NCBI GenBank assembly: GCA_036874045.1
Contig: CM072336.1
Coordinates: 21,403,501-21,467,500 of the forward strand
Length of the DNA: 64,000 bases
Origin: Cymodocea nodosa
Taxonomy: Eukaryota; Streptophyta; Magnoliopsida; Alismatales; Cymodoceaceae
Direction of reading: 5' to 3'
Shown here: positions 21,064-33,567 of the stretch, piece by piece
Layout of the letters: each line of letters starts with the position of its first letter
Numbering within the stretch: the first letter of the stretch is position 1
Program-made: the position numbers and the translations under genes
Notes under the pieces: generated by a model
The model's database searches: none
Told to the model about the DNA's origin: nothing
The model's input: only the letters and a program-made list of their open reading frames with translations

Positions 21064-24000
21064 AGTCCCCTCCACCTAAAAAAAAAAAACTGAGGAATTT
21101 TTTTTAGTTGATTGGTTCCCTCATTTCCACTTTTCTCTACTTCACCTCTTTTTCTCTTGGCTATTGGAAACCCTAGTGCGCTCACCTTTGGTGTTCCATC
21201 AGGCCGTAGATCCTTTTTCTTTATGGAATCAAAATTACGTTCGATGTGATTCAGTTCTTCCTAGCTTGTCAAGAGATCTTCTGGTGATATCTTTTGCCTT
21301 ACTTTTCTTCTAATCTTCTTGCAATCGACTATTTTGATCATTTACTCTTGGTGGATTTGCTCTAGCATTTTTTTTTCTTTAGTCAACTAGCAACTGTTAC
21401 TTCTCTTTTCATCAATCAAGTGCACGATCGAATTGTTACTTGCTGGATCATTTCTGCATATAGATTTTTAGTTGATTCTTCTCTGGATTTCTTCAGATCA
21501 TCATTTCTCTGTTATTTTGGTTTCATTTTCTTGATCAGTTGTTTAGATCTCCTGTGGCACTTAGCTTTCCTTTCATCTTCACTTTTCTGGAGTCTGCATA
21601 CTCTGATTTTCTTTAAATGGAGAAAGAAAGCAATACCATGTAAGTTAAAAAGATCGAAGATGATGACATAAAGTTTGATGATAATTCGTATGAGATTTCA
21701 TCTTCTGATTACATAGGAAATAGTCTTGTTTCCGAGCTTCTGATAGAGGAGAATTATTCTCTCTAGAGTAGAAACATGAGAAAGGTGTTGAATTACAAAA
21801 ATAAATTTGGTTTTGTCGATGGGACAATTTCATAGCTTTCTCGAGCTACTCACCCTAAAAAATTTCATATGTGGCAAAGGTGCAATGACATGATATACAC
21901 CTAGATTGCTAATTCAATTTCTAAGGAAGTTACTAAAGGTATTGGATATATGAGAAGATTTGAGAAAGCGTTATTCACAAATTAATGATCCCAAGATTTT
22001 TCAGATCCATCGCTCTCTTGTTAGTATCAGTCAGGACTAGTTATCTGTAACCACATATTTTACCAAAATTAAAGTACTATGGGATGAAATGGTTTTGTAT
22101 GAACCGATTCTTGCATGTCATTATGGTGTTATGAGGTCCTACACTTGTAATACTTTGGGTATTTTGCATGAAAGGCTTAAAGTCATGTAGTTTCTAAATG
22201 ATTTAAATGAGTCTTGCCATAGAATCAGAAGTCAGATTTTGCTTAGTGACACTTTACCTGATGTTACAACTTAATACTTCAAGAAGAAAAGCAGCGAGAG
22301 GTTGTTAGTGGTTCTAGTAATATAGAAAATTTAGCTATGTCTGTTGTTAAACCTGGACAATTTAATGAAGGGAGTTTTTAGAACAATAAAAGCTTTAATA
22401 AATTTCAAGGTAAAGGGAAAATTAATAAAAAACTGTTATGTACCCATTATGAAGGCACCGGTCACACTATAAAAAGGTGTTTTTAGATTATTGGCTTCCC
22501 ACCAGAGCATAAGTTGCATAAAGTGCATCTCGAGAAACAACAATTTGCAAATCTCTCAAATAAGGCTTTTAATGTGAATAATGTTGCTACTGTTGGTAAT
22601 GATCAGCCTAATTTTTCTCCACATGCCCTTATTACGTAAGATCAATACAATCAACTTTTATCATTGCTTGGTACTTCCACTTCCAATGATCAATCAACAC
22701 TTAATATGAGAGGTATACCCTTTTGTTTGAGTTCAAAAAGTGTTCTTAATACTACAGTTAATTTGTCTTCTCGACTATCAACTAATAGAAATAAAATATG
22801 GATCATAAACACGAGAACTAGTGATCATATGTGTAGTAATTTACAGCAGATGCAGAATTTGGTTAAAAAATGTCTTTCTCAGGCTATTCAGTTGTCAGAT
22901 GTCAATTTAATAACAGTGCATTCCATGGGAACTTCTGCAGTAACTTTTGAAATCAAACTTAAAGGGGTTTTATATGTGCTAGAATTCAATTTTAATCTCT
23001 TGTCTATCAGTAAATTCACTTTTGATGCATGTTGCTTCTTTTCATTTTATACTCATATATGTTTGATTCAAGACCTTCATGTTGAAGTTCAATTTAATTC
23101 TTTTATCAAGGTGACTAGGAGTGACAGTGGTAGCGAATTTATTTTGACCAATTTGAACAGTTTTCTTCATGAAAAGGGTATTGTACAACAATTTTCTTGT
23201 GTTCATATACTCGAACAAACTGAGATAGTGGAGAGGAAGCATAGGCACCTTCTTAAGGTTGCCCATGCATTACTTTATTAGTCTAAAATGTCATTAAGAT
23301 TCTAAACAAATTGTGTACTTATAGTTGGACATTTAATAAATAGAATGTCTTCTGATATTCTAGGTGGTAAATCACCTTATGAAAGACTGTTTAATAAACC
23401 ACCAGAATACTCAAATTTAAAGGTATTCGGTTGCTTATGTTATGCCTATAATGACAATAGATAGCATAAGTTTGACAAGAAGGTAATAAGGTTAGTTTTT
23501 CTAGGTTATCCTTGTAGTAAAAAGGGGTATGAACTTCTGGATCTAGAAAGCAATTGAATTTTTGTGAGTAGGCATGTAATTTTCCATGAAAACGTTTCCC
23601 TTTACTCATATACGAGAAAAAGAGGAGGCCAAAGTTGCAGATTTACCATTCTTGGATATTTCACCTGTTCAGTTGAACCAAAAATTCTGGCCAGTGTTGA
23701 TATACATAATTCCAGTACTACAGAAGCAATATTAAAATATTCTGGAGATACCAATATATTTGCAGTTAATCTAAAAGATGTTTCAAATGAATCATTATTT
23801 CCATTAATACATTCTAGAGGAATAGAAGATACTTTTGATGATATTGATAAGGAGCAATCACCTAACAATGAAGATGGACCTCTTGATTTAGAAAGCTCTC
23901 CACCAGTTAAAGGGCCTCCTGATAATTTTGGGAGGTCCAAGTGGTCAGTGCATCCTCCTAGTTATTTCAAGGACTATATTTATTCATCTATTTCCAATAA

Positions 24001-25101
24001 TTCTACTTTCCTAATTGCAAATTTTGTTTTTGTTCATAGAGTAACCGATAAACATAAAGCCTTTCTTTCTATTTTTTATGAACATCATGAGCCACAAAAT
24101 TATGAAGAAGTAGTTCAAGATTCATCTTGGCGTAAGACTATGGAGGAGGAGTTGAAAGCACTTGAAGCTAATCAAACCTGGAAAGTAGTAGCTCTACCGC
24201 AAGGGAAACACCCTATAGGCTATAAATGAGTGTTCAAGGTGAAATATAATGTTAATGGAAGTGTTGAATGCTACAAGGCACAAATTGTAGTAAAGGGATT
24301 TACAAAAAAGGAAGGATTAGACTGTATGGAAACATTTTCTTCTGTTGGTAAGTTAGTCACCATGCGGTCCCTTCTAGCTATTGCAATGAAGAGGCATTGG
24401 GAACTACTTCAGCTTGATGTAAACAATGCATTTTTACATGGAGAGTTGGTACTTCAAGAACCTCTTATTTCTTTAGGTTTTACAACATCAAGGGTAGATT
24501 ATAGCTTGTTTACAAGAAATTCACCTGATTCTATTATTGTTCTGCTTGTCTATGTTGACGATATTCTCCTTACAGGGAATAATAATGATGAAATATAAGA
24601 GTTAAAGCAATAGTTGAATAATTATTTCAAATTAAAAGACCTTAAGGTGCTAAAGTATTTTTTGGGTCTAGAAATTTGCAGAACCAGTAAGTGGTTATTT
24701 TTGTCACAGTAGAAATATAGTTTAGATCTTCTTCATGATGCTGGGCTTCTGGCTTGCACTCCTGTTACTGTTCCTTTGGCAGAAAAATTTCAAGTGGAGC
24801 CAAACAGTCCTCTACCTGTTGATCTAACAGGCTATCGCGAGATGATTGAACGTTTGATTTATCTTACCATAACACATCTTGACATTTCGTATTCTATGCA
24901 ATATTTCAGCCAATATATGTAGAAGCCTACAAAAGGTCATTTACAAGGTTTAATGAATGTTATTCGATATCTGAAGGGTGCACCTGGTAGAGGGCTATTT
25001 TTCAGTAATTCTGGCAATTCCATGCTTTCCTGCCTATTCTGATTCTAACTGGGTCTTAGTAAATTAGGGCTTCATAATCCCTTCTCCCCAGTTTAAGGGG
25101 A
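21064..25101 (+). pseudogene. Ty1/copia retrotransposon 3, gag to RNase H, degenerate
   Basis: The leader spans 21064-21650. Gag at about 21690-22500 shows SLVSELLIEENYSL, NKFGFVDGTIS, RCNDMIYT, and a damaged zinc knuckle CTHYEGTGHTIKRCF. The protease region is at 22664-23080 (IINTRTSDHMCSNL replaces the DSGAT-type motif). An integrase remnant follows (TRSDSGSEFILTNL, EIVERKHRHLLKVAHALL). After it come the integrase C-terminus (LFNKPPEYSNLKVFGCLCYA) and reverse transcriptase (SWRKTMEEELKALEANQTW, VNNAFLHGEL, LLVYVDDILLTGNNNDE). RNase H runs to about 25060. A polypurine tract (TTAAGGGGA, 25093-25101) ends the body. Many stops and at least two internal deletions make it dead. Confidence 0.75.
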
Positions 25102-25170
25102 TTACTAATTGTATAGTTTCAGTTTTTTTCTGTTGTTGTACATATTTATCTTATTCAGAACTAAGCCTGC
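25102..25170 (+). repeat. copia 3 3' LTR remnant
   Basis: CTAATTGTATAGTTTCAGTTT onward matches the 20095-20175 fragment directly after the polypurine tract. The match fades after about 65 bp, so this LTR is truncated. Confidence 0.5.
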
Positions 25171-26217
25171 TTTGGCGTCTAATCATATGCCATCAACGCC
25201 AAAGAAGGATCAAAATGTTTGGTTAATTTTAATTAAGCAAGAGAAACTCGGTCTTCCTTTGGATATCGATTGAGAGAAATGTTTCCATCGTCATGTACAC
25301 CTTTCTAGTGTGCTTTTCTTGGAAACCTTTTTAAGAAGATAAAATGCATACATAACTGTGGCAATAAGACAAGAACTAAATAGATAAGCAGTTCCCTTTT
25401 TTTTTGTCTGAATGTCTTGACGACAATAATTTTGATATATTATAACGGTGGAAGAGACAAAGTGGACCATTTTTTACCTGTTATGGTTAAAGATTTACTA
25501 ATCATTTCAATTTCTTTGATTGCATGTGAAGAAAAAAAAAGGCACTGGTATATATTAAAGATTGTTCGACGTTATACTTCTTAAAAAATACACACCATCG
25601 AAGATTTGTAAAATCTTTCAGTATGATGTAGTTTGCTGACAATGTAATTTTCTTTAAGAAAAAATGTGCTCATAATGAATTGTAAGCACTCTTGTGTTGT
25701 GAGTAAAAAAACATTGTAAGCATTAATCATTATCTTTAATATCTATCATATACAACACTCTTAATTTCACATAGCACTTTTGTTTCTATTTGTGCAACTC
25801 GCTCTTGATTACGCGGTTCACTTTTGTTTTTGTTTATTGATATCATGGATCACATGGTTTACTTTTACTTTTATTTTTATTTATTGATGTTATAAATTAT
25901 ATAATTAATCATAATTTATTTTTTTCATAAATCATGAAGATAATATATTAAAATCAAATCTAATATGTCATTTTAAACATTTACCACCGAAAAAAGTGCG
26001 TCTGTCGTTTTTTTTTTTTTTTTTTTTTTTTACTTTATATAGTTTTCATTTTATGTAATTTAAATCTTTAATAAATAAAGTATGAAAAATATTATGGCCA
26101 TACAATGCAAGCTTTTCTTTTCCATCTTCGTCGGCGCCGGCCCTAGAAGAAAATCGCCGTCAAAGGTCAGGGCTTGGGATCTCGATCTCGACAGATAGGT
26201 CAAAACCTCTCTTTGCC
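25171..26217. other. intergenic and promoter region of the methyltransferase gene
   Basis: No coding signal. It contains a long poly-T run (about 26008-26031). A TATATAG that could act as a TATA box lies at 26036-26042, about 180 bp before the ATG, and a GC-rich 5' leader starts near 26130. Confidence 0.5.
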
Positions 26218-27936
26218 ATGTACAGCACTACCATTGTGAAGAACTCCGGGATTCCACTCTTCTCCAGCGTTTCCAGAAGCTCGAGATGCTCGCCCCTTCC
26301 TTCCTCCAGCAGCAAGCTTCGATCTTTCTCATGCGGGTTCTCCCAGAGTGATGCAAACGTCTCCGGAGAGGGGAAGTCCGCATCTTTCCTTTCTGGGTGT
26401 CGCCAGGGAAGAAGACCCAGCTTCCGTTTTATTCGTTTTCAACAGTCCAGGTACTTCTCGTCACTTAAGTCGCCGTTGGAAAGCAATTCGGATGTTAAGT
26501 TCGGGGGCATCTCTAATGGATCTCGGCTCAGAGTGGAGGAAATTACTTGCGGGGTGAGAACCAGAAGTTTTTCTGTTGGGGCGTATCAGACAGCACCAGA
26601 GAATGATGGTGGTGAGTATGACGGCGGAAGGCTCCCTTGGTTGTCAGCAGCTTACGGTGGTAGTAAGAAGAAGAAGAAGAATGTCGATGGAAGGACCTCG
26701 GTGAAATCAAATAAATCTTCCTGGGAAGAGTCCGCAAGCAGGTACTTTTCGAAAAATGGCAGTAAGCTAATAGAACAAGAGAAAGACGATAGTGAGGGAT
26801 TTGAGACTCTCGGTGGTCAAGGGAGCAATGCTGTTAGAACATATGAATCGGAAAGAAGAGACGCGGAAGAGGAGGAAGAAGAATATGCTGGGCCAATTAG
26901 CGACCTGAGAAGTGACAGGATAAGGCAGAAGTACCAAAGGTTTGCTGAAAGAGATCATGGCATTGAGAGACCGGAGGTTACTCGATGGAAGAAACAGGAC
27001 AGTTGGGGAAAGAAGACATGGAGGGAGGCTGCTGAATCTTCAGTTCCAAAGATGGTTGGCGAAGGTGTCTATGGTGTTGGTCCGATTCTTGCGGCATTGA
27101 CAGTTGGAAGGAGAGATTTCTATGCTCTGTATGTTCAAGAAGGCTTGGAATTGAATGGCAGCAGCAAGAGGAAGAAGAGGAAGGACAAAAAGGGCGTGGA
27201 GAGCATACTGAAGATGGCAGAGAACATGGGTGTGCCCATGAAGGAAACTTCAAAGCATGACCTCAACATGATTGTTGATAACCGGCCTCATCAGGGGATG
27301 GTGCTCGACGCTTCTCCGTTGGAAATGGTCACAATAAAGGAGCTGGATCCTGTTTCGGGAGGTGAGGGAGGGAAGGCTCCTTTGTGGGTCGCACTCGATG
27401 AAGTTACCGATCCACAAAACTTGGGGGCGATACTGCGGTCATCGTACTTCTTTGGAGTGGAAGGTGTGGTTGTTTGTGCAAAGAATTCAGCTCCTTTGAG
27501 TGGCGTTGTCAGCAAAGCCAGTGCAGGTGCTCTTGAACTGATTGAACTGAGAACCTGTAAGAACATGATGCAGTTCTTGACGCTGTCTGCAGTGAATGGA
27601 TGGCGAGTTCTCGGTGGTTCCATCTCGTCCAAGGCTGTACCACTGAATGAGGTGCAGCCTGGGGTTCCAACAATTCTTGTTCTAGGTAGCGAGGGGACTG
27701 GTTTGCGGCCTCTAGTGGAAAGATCTTGCACCCAATTGATCAAAATCCCAGGGAAGATTCCAGTGGGCATGCGTGGTGGAAAAGATGAAGAGGAAGGCAA
27801 TGAACTTGATGAAAGCTCGTCAGGGCAAGAGTTCAGTTCGTTCATTGCAGTAGAGAGCTTGAATGTTAGTGTTGCAACAGGTGTGCTTTTGTACCATTTA
27901 GTTGGAAACAGTTATAACCATGTAGTTGATAAGTAA
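26218..27936 (+). CDS. MRM1-like: SpoU/TrmH-family rRNA 2'-O-ribose methyltransferase, MRM1-like, probably organellar
   Basis: Intronless gene of 572 aa. The C-terminal half is a SpoU (SPOUT) methyltransferase that would transfer a methyl group from S-adenosylmethionine to a ribose 2'-OH in rRNA. Visible parts are a substrate-binding domain from about residue 280 (GEGVYGVGPILAAL) and motif 1, LDEVTDPQNLGAILRSS, with the family's Asn401 and Arg407. Motif 2 is VLGSEGTGL with Glu492, and motif 3 is SLNVSVATGVLLYHL with Asn549. About 20 acidic and Ser-rich residues (GGKDEEEGNELDESSSGQ) are inserted between motifs 2 and 3. The N-terminus is Ser/Arg-rich and poor in acidic residues over the first 45 positions, which fits an organellar transit peptide. 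A charged low-complexity linker (150-260) follows. Start chosen as the first ATG, in frame with the transit-like segment. Family is clear; the exact target site is unknown. Confidence 0.9.
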   Translation: MYSTTIVKNSGIPLFSSVSRSSRCSPLPSSSSKLRSFSCGFSQSDANVSGEGKSASFLSGCRQGRRPSFRFIRFQQSRYFSSLKSPLESNSDVKFGGISNGSRLRVEEITCGVRTRSFSVGAYQTAPENDGGEYDGGRLPWLSAAYGGSKKKKKNVDGRTSVKSNKSSWEESASRYFSKNGSKLIEQEKDDSEGFETLGGQGSNAVRTYESERRDAEEEEEEYAGPISDLRSDRIRQKYQRFAERDHGIERPEVTRWKKQDSWGKKTWREAAESSVPKMVGEGVYGVGPILAALTVGRRDFYALYVQEGLELNGSSKRKKRKDKKGVESILKMAENMGVPMKETSKHDLNMIVDNRPHQGMVLDASPLEMVTIKELDPVSGGEGGKAPLWVALDEVTDPQNLGAILRSSYFFGVEGVVVCAKNSAPLSGVVSKASAGALELIELRTCKNMMQFLTLSAVNGWRVLGGSISSKAVPLNEVQPGVPTILVLGSEGTGLRPLVERSCTQLIKIPGKIPVGMRGGKDEEEGNELDESSSGQEFSSFIAVESLNVSVATGVLLYHLVGNSYNHVVDK

Positions 27937-30900
27937 ACTATAGAGTTTTGATTGAATTAAGTCTGATTTTTGGTCTTCCTAGCCAGAATTTGATGAAAGA
28001 AAAAACAGTTTCTATTCTAGAAAGCATGTAGATTACTTCAACCTACATGAAATTCTATTAAAATACTATGAATTTTTTTGGTCCTAAACCAGGCAATTGG
28101 TGGCAAAGAATCATTGATAACCATGTCATGTACACATTTGATAGTCAAGAATCAGTTGAGGAACATTACAAGCATTTGCTTGCCCTTTTATGTGTTGTGA
28201 TCAGATGGGAAATAATCCTAAAATTTGTAAACATCACATTATGTTTTACATGTTCTAAGTTTCTTCTTTTTTACATTATTTTCCTTGCATGTTCTAAGCT
28301 TCTAGTTTTTCACATTCCTTTCCTTTTCTCTATTTTTCACTCTGCTATATTTTCTCTTCCTTCCATTCATTCTCTTTCACGTTCTCCTTTTCTCTTTGAC
28401 CCTTAATCTTAAATAACTGTGTTGAAATTAGACGGATATGTTTGGATTTTTTGGATCAAATGTCTCTTAGCTTAATATATGGTATATATCGAGTGAATGA
28501 AAAATGACTGGAATCATGGAATGGCATTGAGGAATAAAGAGAGAACCATTTAAAAGTTACTTCTTTGGATGATTTTCTGATTTCTCATGTTTCTACCTGG
28601 TTGTCAAGAACAATAGTACTAAACAGTTTGTTTATTTTCTTTGATTCACGTCTCTTTTTCTTCCGTATTGAATAATGGTTTTGAATATTGCATAATCGTT
28701 ATAGAGATCGATTGATTGTTCTGAAACTTTTAAAAATCATAAAATCATTATTTACACTTCTTTTGTAAAGTCTTTCAATCATAACACACATATTTGGAGG
28801 TCAATTAACCTTAATCACATGTTGCATCACACACACACCATTTTAATTTCTTTTCTCATCTTTCGTTCTGGTGTCATGGATCAGTTTTCTTATCTCTTCT
28901 TCCTTGGATCACAATGTCCAAACTCACATTCCTAGATCCCAGGGATCAATTTCTTTATATTTGTTTTCTCACTAAGGCTGATAAAAAGTCAATTGTGACT
29001 AGAATCAAAAATAATAAAACTAAATAAAAAGCTATTCAAGATAATAAAATTCTTTAGGCATCTTAGGGAGTCATGGTGAACCCACCATTTTTCAATTTCT
29101 CAAGCTAGTCACTAAATCAATTCATTAAAAGTTGAATTTTAATAAATTTTACTTGGGTTTTTGGCATTTTTCTTACATGCATCATTTACAAATCTTACAT
29201 CTCTTGCATTCATGACTAGGATGGCCCTTGATTTTATTGCATGCATGTTGTGTTTTTTTTTTTTCAAGCTTCATTGATAATCATAGCACACATCTCTATA
29301 CCTATCTAGCACATACACTTGGACAATTAGGAATTACTCATTTAACTGAGATAAATTAAGAGGGTAAGTAGATTAGTCACATAAGATGTTTAATACCTTC
29401 TTTATACGTATTTCAAGTATTTATTAAAATCTCATTAATGGTCAAAGTGAGGGTAAATCACTTCTCTTCTCAAAAAGAATTTTTGAAAGTCAAACCTCTC
29501 CAATTGCAACGGTAGGTTTGAAAATCAAATCAAACTATGAGTTGAGTTAAATCATGATTCAATTAATGGGCACTCAAAAAAAAAAACTTGCACCTGCACA
29601 TCATGGACTTGCCCCTCTTCCAATGGACCAAGGAAAACCGAGCAATTGTTACCAGCTAGCGTGAAAAATCCAGGGCCCACTAATCTATGGAGCCCATCTC
29701 AAAATGGACCGCTACAATGTGGAGCCCATAAGTCTACCCAACTCCACCTGTGGCCGAATATGTCAACATTTTGACCATAGTCTGGTCAAAACCTAACATG
29801 TGGTCAAACTCGAACTTTGCCAGCAACAACAAGTTGGAATCTAATTCTTCTGATGTCGTTTATTTTCCTTCAACCGTTCTCCTGGGAATAATTTTTCCTT
29901 CTTCTTCCGAAATTGATTTTGTTTGACGCAGAGCTTTGTTCAGTTTTATCCCATTGAACGTTGTCGTAAGTTCGATTGAAGATTGGAAGCTGATGGTGGT
30001 GGAGCCAACATATACATGCCTTAGGGTCCCATATTACATTTTATGCATTATTTCCTTGTTTATTGGATTAGTTGGTTGGATGTGTTCCAATTGGTTAAGC
30101 AACTCAACTTTATAAAATAACGATACTTCTTCAGTTACAGACATGCAACAAACAGAGGTAAATTAGTTTAGATAAACTCGATGAAAATTACAAATATTAT
30201 GGTTGGATTATGTAATATAAATTAAGTGCAGTGCTTTAAGAATACGGTCAACAACCAAACACAAAAGCTTAATGTCTCTCTTTGATAAATGAAGTCCAAG
30301 ACCAAAGTACCTTCGTCATGAAAGTAAAGTAACCCACCCCGTCAATAATTCCACACAAAGACCATATTCCACGTTCCTCCAACAGCAGATGGCTGTGGTT
30401 GAGAGACAAAGAAGTGACCAAGATCAAGAGAGGATGGGTGGGGGGTCCCTAGTAGACAGGGATGGAACGGGCAACTCCACTTGCAGTTCAGGAACCTGCC
30501 AAACTCAGCCGCATTCCGTGCTCCACAAGAACTCTTCCTTCCTTTCACATGCATGACCAGGACCCAAACAAATGTTGGAACACTGAAAATTGAAGGCGGT
30601 CTTAGCCCCCACCACACTACCATGCAAGGACATGTTGAAGTCTATTTCAGCCTACAGTGAGTGTCCTTTCCCAGCAAACGACGGTGGTGATGAAACTGTG
30701 CAGGGATATGCTTCTTGCCTTCATCTCTAATGGTGTGGAGGAGGGAGGGGGAGTAAGTGGTGAGATTCCCTACATGTAATGAATAAATAGTCCACATCAC
30801 AAACGTAAACACATGTTATGGCAATTCCAACACCAGCAAGCAAGCAAGCAAACAAACACACACACTATGACTGCATTCAACTCAAGAAATTCAGTGTTTT

Positions 30901-31400
30901 GGGTAGACAAAGGACGTTTGCTTTCTGCTTCTATTTCCTATTACTTACCAAGAAGCTTCTACCTTTGGATATTTTAAGCAAGGTGTGTGTGTGAACCCCC
31001 CCCCCCCTTGATGGTGGTACGTGAGATGGATTTACAATCCATGCATGGAATTCCACATCCAATTGATTGGTTCTGGCATTTGTTATTTTCTTGTACTAGT
31101 ACCGCTATATAAGTCTATGTGATCATCGTTACAAAGGGCACCGAGCAATCAATTACAAGAAAATGGTTCTTTCTTACTCCTGCAACCTTCATTTTACAAA
31201 CCAAGAACTTTGCTGATTCTGCTAATAATATCTCCCACACATTTCTATCTAACAACGCAGAAGGGAAAAAGTAGAGGTCTAAAATTCCATCTCAAGCTCA
31301 TATTTTGCAAGCCAACAGAATATTAAGTAACACAACGTTCGTTCAAACTTGACCTGAACAAGACATATTCGTCCATGAAGACTAGGCCACAGCCAATCTT
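27937..31400. other. intergenic region between methyltransferase and Aux/IAA genes
   Basis: No supported gene. Frames at 28068-28406 (+) and 30342-30623 (-) lack recognisable domains. Minor features are a poly-A run near 29577, CAAG/CAAA repeats at about 30836-30860, and a run of 13 C near 30996-31008. The two genes are convergent, so both 3' UTRs lie here. Confidence 0.55.
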
Positions 31401-33567
31401 TTACTGTAAGTCGCTTCGAGCTGAAAAACCAAGTGAAAGGAAAGGGGAATCAAACACGATGAAGGAATGAGAGTTTCAAATTAAAAATGGTGATGTAAGT
31501 AAAACTACCGATGATAGTTTCTATAAGCAAAATAGTGGGCCGAATGCAACTATTTAGGGAAACTTACGGATAAACGTGGAGAGTTCGGAGGATTTCAGTA
31601 CACGCAATCTCTTTGCAGTGGAAACAAACATTCTGTGTGATGTTGAGAACTTGTCAGGAAATGGAAAAGGAGTATGAGTAGAGGCTACCATATGACCATA
31701 TCTTCCTATTGAAGACAATTCTAATTATTGTTAGAGCCTTTTCTTTATTCTAAGTAAGTGCTAAGACTTGTAGAAGAAGCAAGATGAACTCACTCCCATG
31801 GGACATCTCCAACCAGCATTCGGTCGCCACCATCATCCACGTAAACCAGAGTGTACTCGCCCTTTCCATCTAACAAGCATGTAATTGATGGGCTGTTTTC
31901 TGCATTTTTATCGGCTCCAACAACAGGGGATTTGCTTTGAGCTAAAAAGATAGATAGAACAGGAATAAAGAAGGCAACTTTTTTGTAAATTGATGCATCT
32001 TTTATCATACTCTATGGGTAATAAGGAGAACAGGAATTACGACGTAAAGCCTGATAAGTAAGGAGAAAACGCTGAGAAATTCACTTGAACTCAATGCATC
32101 AAGCAACAAAACTCAAGTACCATACCTTCTAGTAGGAGATGAAAAAAATATCTAGTAGGTCTTCTTCTTCATATTTTCTTATTGGTATCAATCTCAGAGC
32201 AAAAAAGAGGGACCATACCTTCTTGAAGGTTAAAATACAATAGTTGTTTAGCCACAAGTCAAATTACTTTGCCTGGCATGCTCAGATGATGGAAAAATTA
32301 CCTGCCAGCGGACCTCTGAATAGTTCATCAACCACAGCTGAGAGATCTTCGTAGCTTTCATAAGCCTTGAGGTTTATTTTTCTGCCAATTGGAATGCCAT
32401 CCATGTTGATCTTCACAAACATATTCTTGGTGCACTTTTCAGGCTTCTGGGTGGTCTCAAGAACATCATCTTTGGAAGGTGGTTTCAAAGAACTACCGGC
32501 AATATTCTTCCGAAAAGATCGAATGGGTGGCCAACCAACAACAGGAGATGCGGCAGTTCTGAAAATTGTAGAAGAAAACAAGAGAAAGATGGAATCAAGC
32601 ACGAAACAATTATCTAAAAGAAAATATCATGACAACAAAACTTTGTCAGGGCGTCCACTGAGTATGCAAAATATAAGGACCAAAGAAAATCAATTCACAG
32701 GTTCAAAAACAAGAGCATCGGTACCTTCTCACCTGGATTTAAATCAAACATAAAGTAAAAGAAATACTCTAACAAGATGTTTCATTGGGCATCAATCTCT
32801 TCAGAAAAAAAGAAATCTTACACAAGAATAGAGTAGAAATCGGTTTTCTCAGAAACATATTTCAAAGTAAGTGGACATACAACGAAAACGGGCAAAGAAA
32901 TTAAATCCCGTGAGTTTCAACTTATTGATTGGCAACTTGAGAGGGGGAAAAACAAACTACACCAAAAAAGAAATGCCCAAAATATGAGAAGTGGATGCAG
33001 GAGCTAACATGGGAGTAGAAGTAACCTGGACTGATTGCTGCTGTGAGTTGCAGGTGCATTCCCTCCGGTAGCAGTGGCGAGTGGAGCCTTCGCCATCCTC
33101 TCATGAGTGGCCTCTTGTTTCTCCCTCTCTCCCCCATCAGCTTTCTTGTTGGAATGCAGAAACACAGATTTCTGCTGTTGTTGCTGTTTTTGATAATCTG
33201 AAGGAATTACACATGATAAGGTTAAAAATCATCAAAAAGATTGAAGCTCGAAAAAGAAGTAGATGCACTCTGGACGTGTACCACCTGAACCACCTTCAAG
33301 TGTGTGAAAGAACCCTCTTTTCGCTCCGGAGGAAATGTTGATGGTGTTCTTGGATGAGTTGGGGAATAACCCAAGTGAGAGAATGGAAGAGGAGTACTCA
33401 TGAACTGGCGGTCCAAGCTTGAGCTCAAGCTGCTCATCTTCTGCAACGCCATAACCATTACCACCACCTCCATCTCTCACCTTCCGTTCTCTCTGTTCGG
33501 AAAACAAATCCAGCAGCTGCGGGCATGAGGTCCCTTCACCTCCATCTTTCCGAAAACAAACTTCCAT
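31401..33567 (-). CDS. IAA26-like: Aux/IAA auxin-response repressor, IAA18/IAA26 type, six exons
   Basis: Exons on the minus strand: 33567-33285, 33197-33026, 32558-32302, 31941-31794, 31632-31568, 31420-31401. All introns are GT-AG and phases agree, giving 314 aa. Aux/IAA proteins bind ARF transcription factors and are degraded through TIR1/AFB when auxin is present. Domain I is LELKLGPP (residues 47-54), an LxLxL EAR motif in the divergent form seen in IAA18/26. Domain II is VVGWPPIRSFRKN (158-170), the degron, with the GWPP core intact. Domain III is MFVKINMDGIPIGRKINL (198-215) with the PB1 lysine. Domain IV is YTLVYVDDGGDRMLVGDVPW, then MFVSTAKRLRVLKSSELS. The classic exon break inside the Glu codon after PW is kept. 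A short Gln run follows exon 1. The C-terminus PRSDLQ comes from a 20-bp last exon; retaining that intron would give a slightly different end. Confidence 0.88.

Noticed and set aside
26543-27845. Minus-strand frames of up to 184 codons opposite the methyltransferase gene
   Set aside because: They are antisense shadows of a GC-balanced coding region with no domain match; the plus-strand frame has full SpoU motifs.
28068-28406. 112-codon plus-strand frame downstream of the methyltransferase
   Set aside because: The second half is a hydrophobic T-rich translation; no domain or promoter evidence.
30342-30623. 93-codon minus-strand frame
   Set aside because: Trp/Pro/Ser-rich with no domain; it lies in the 3' flank of the Aux/IAA gene.
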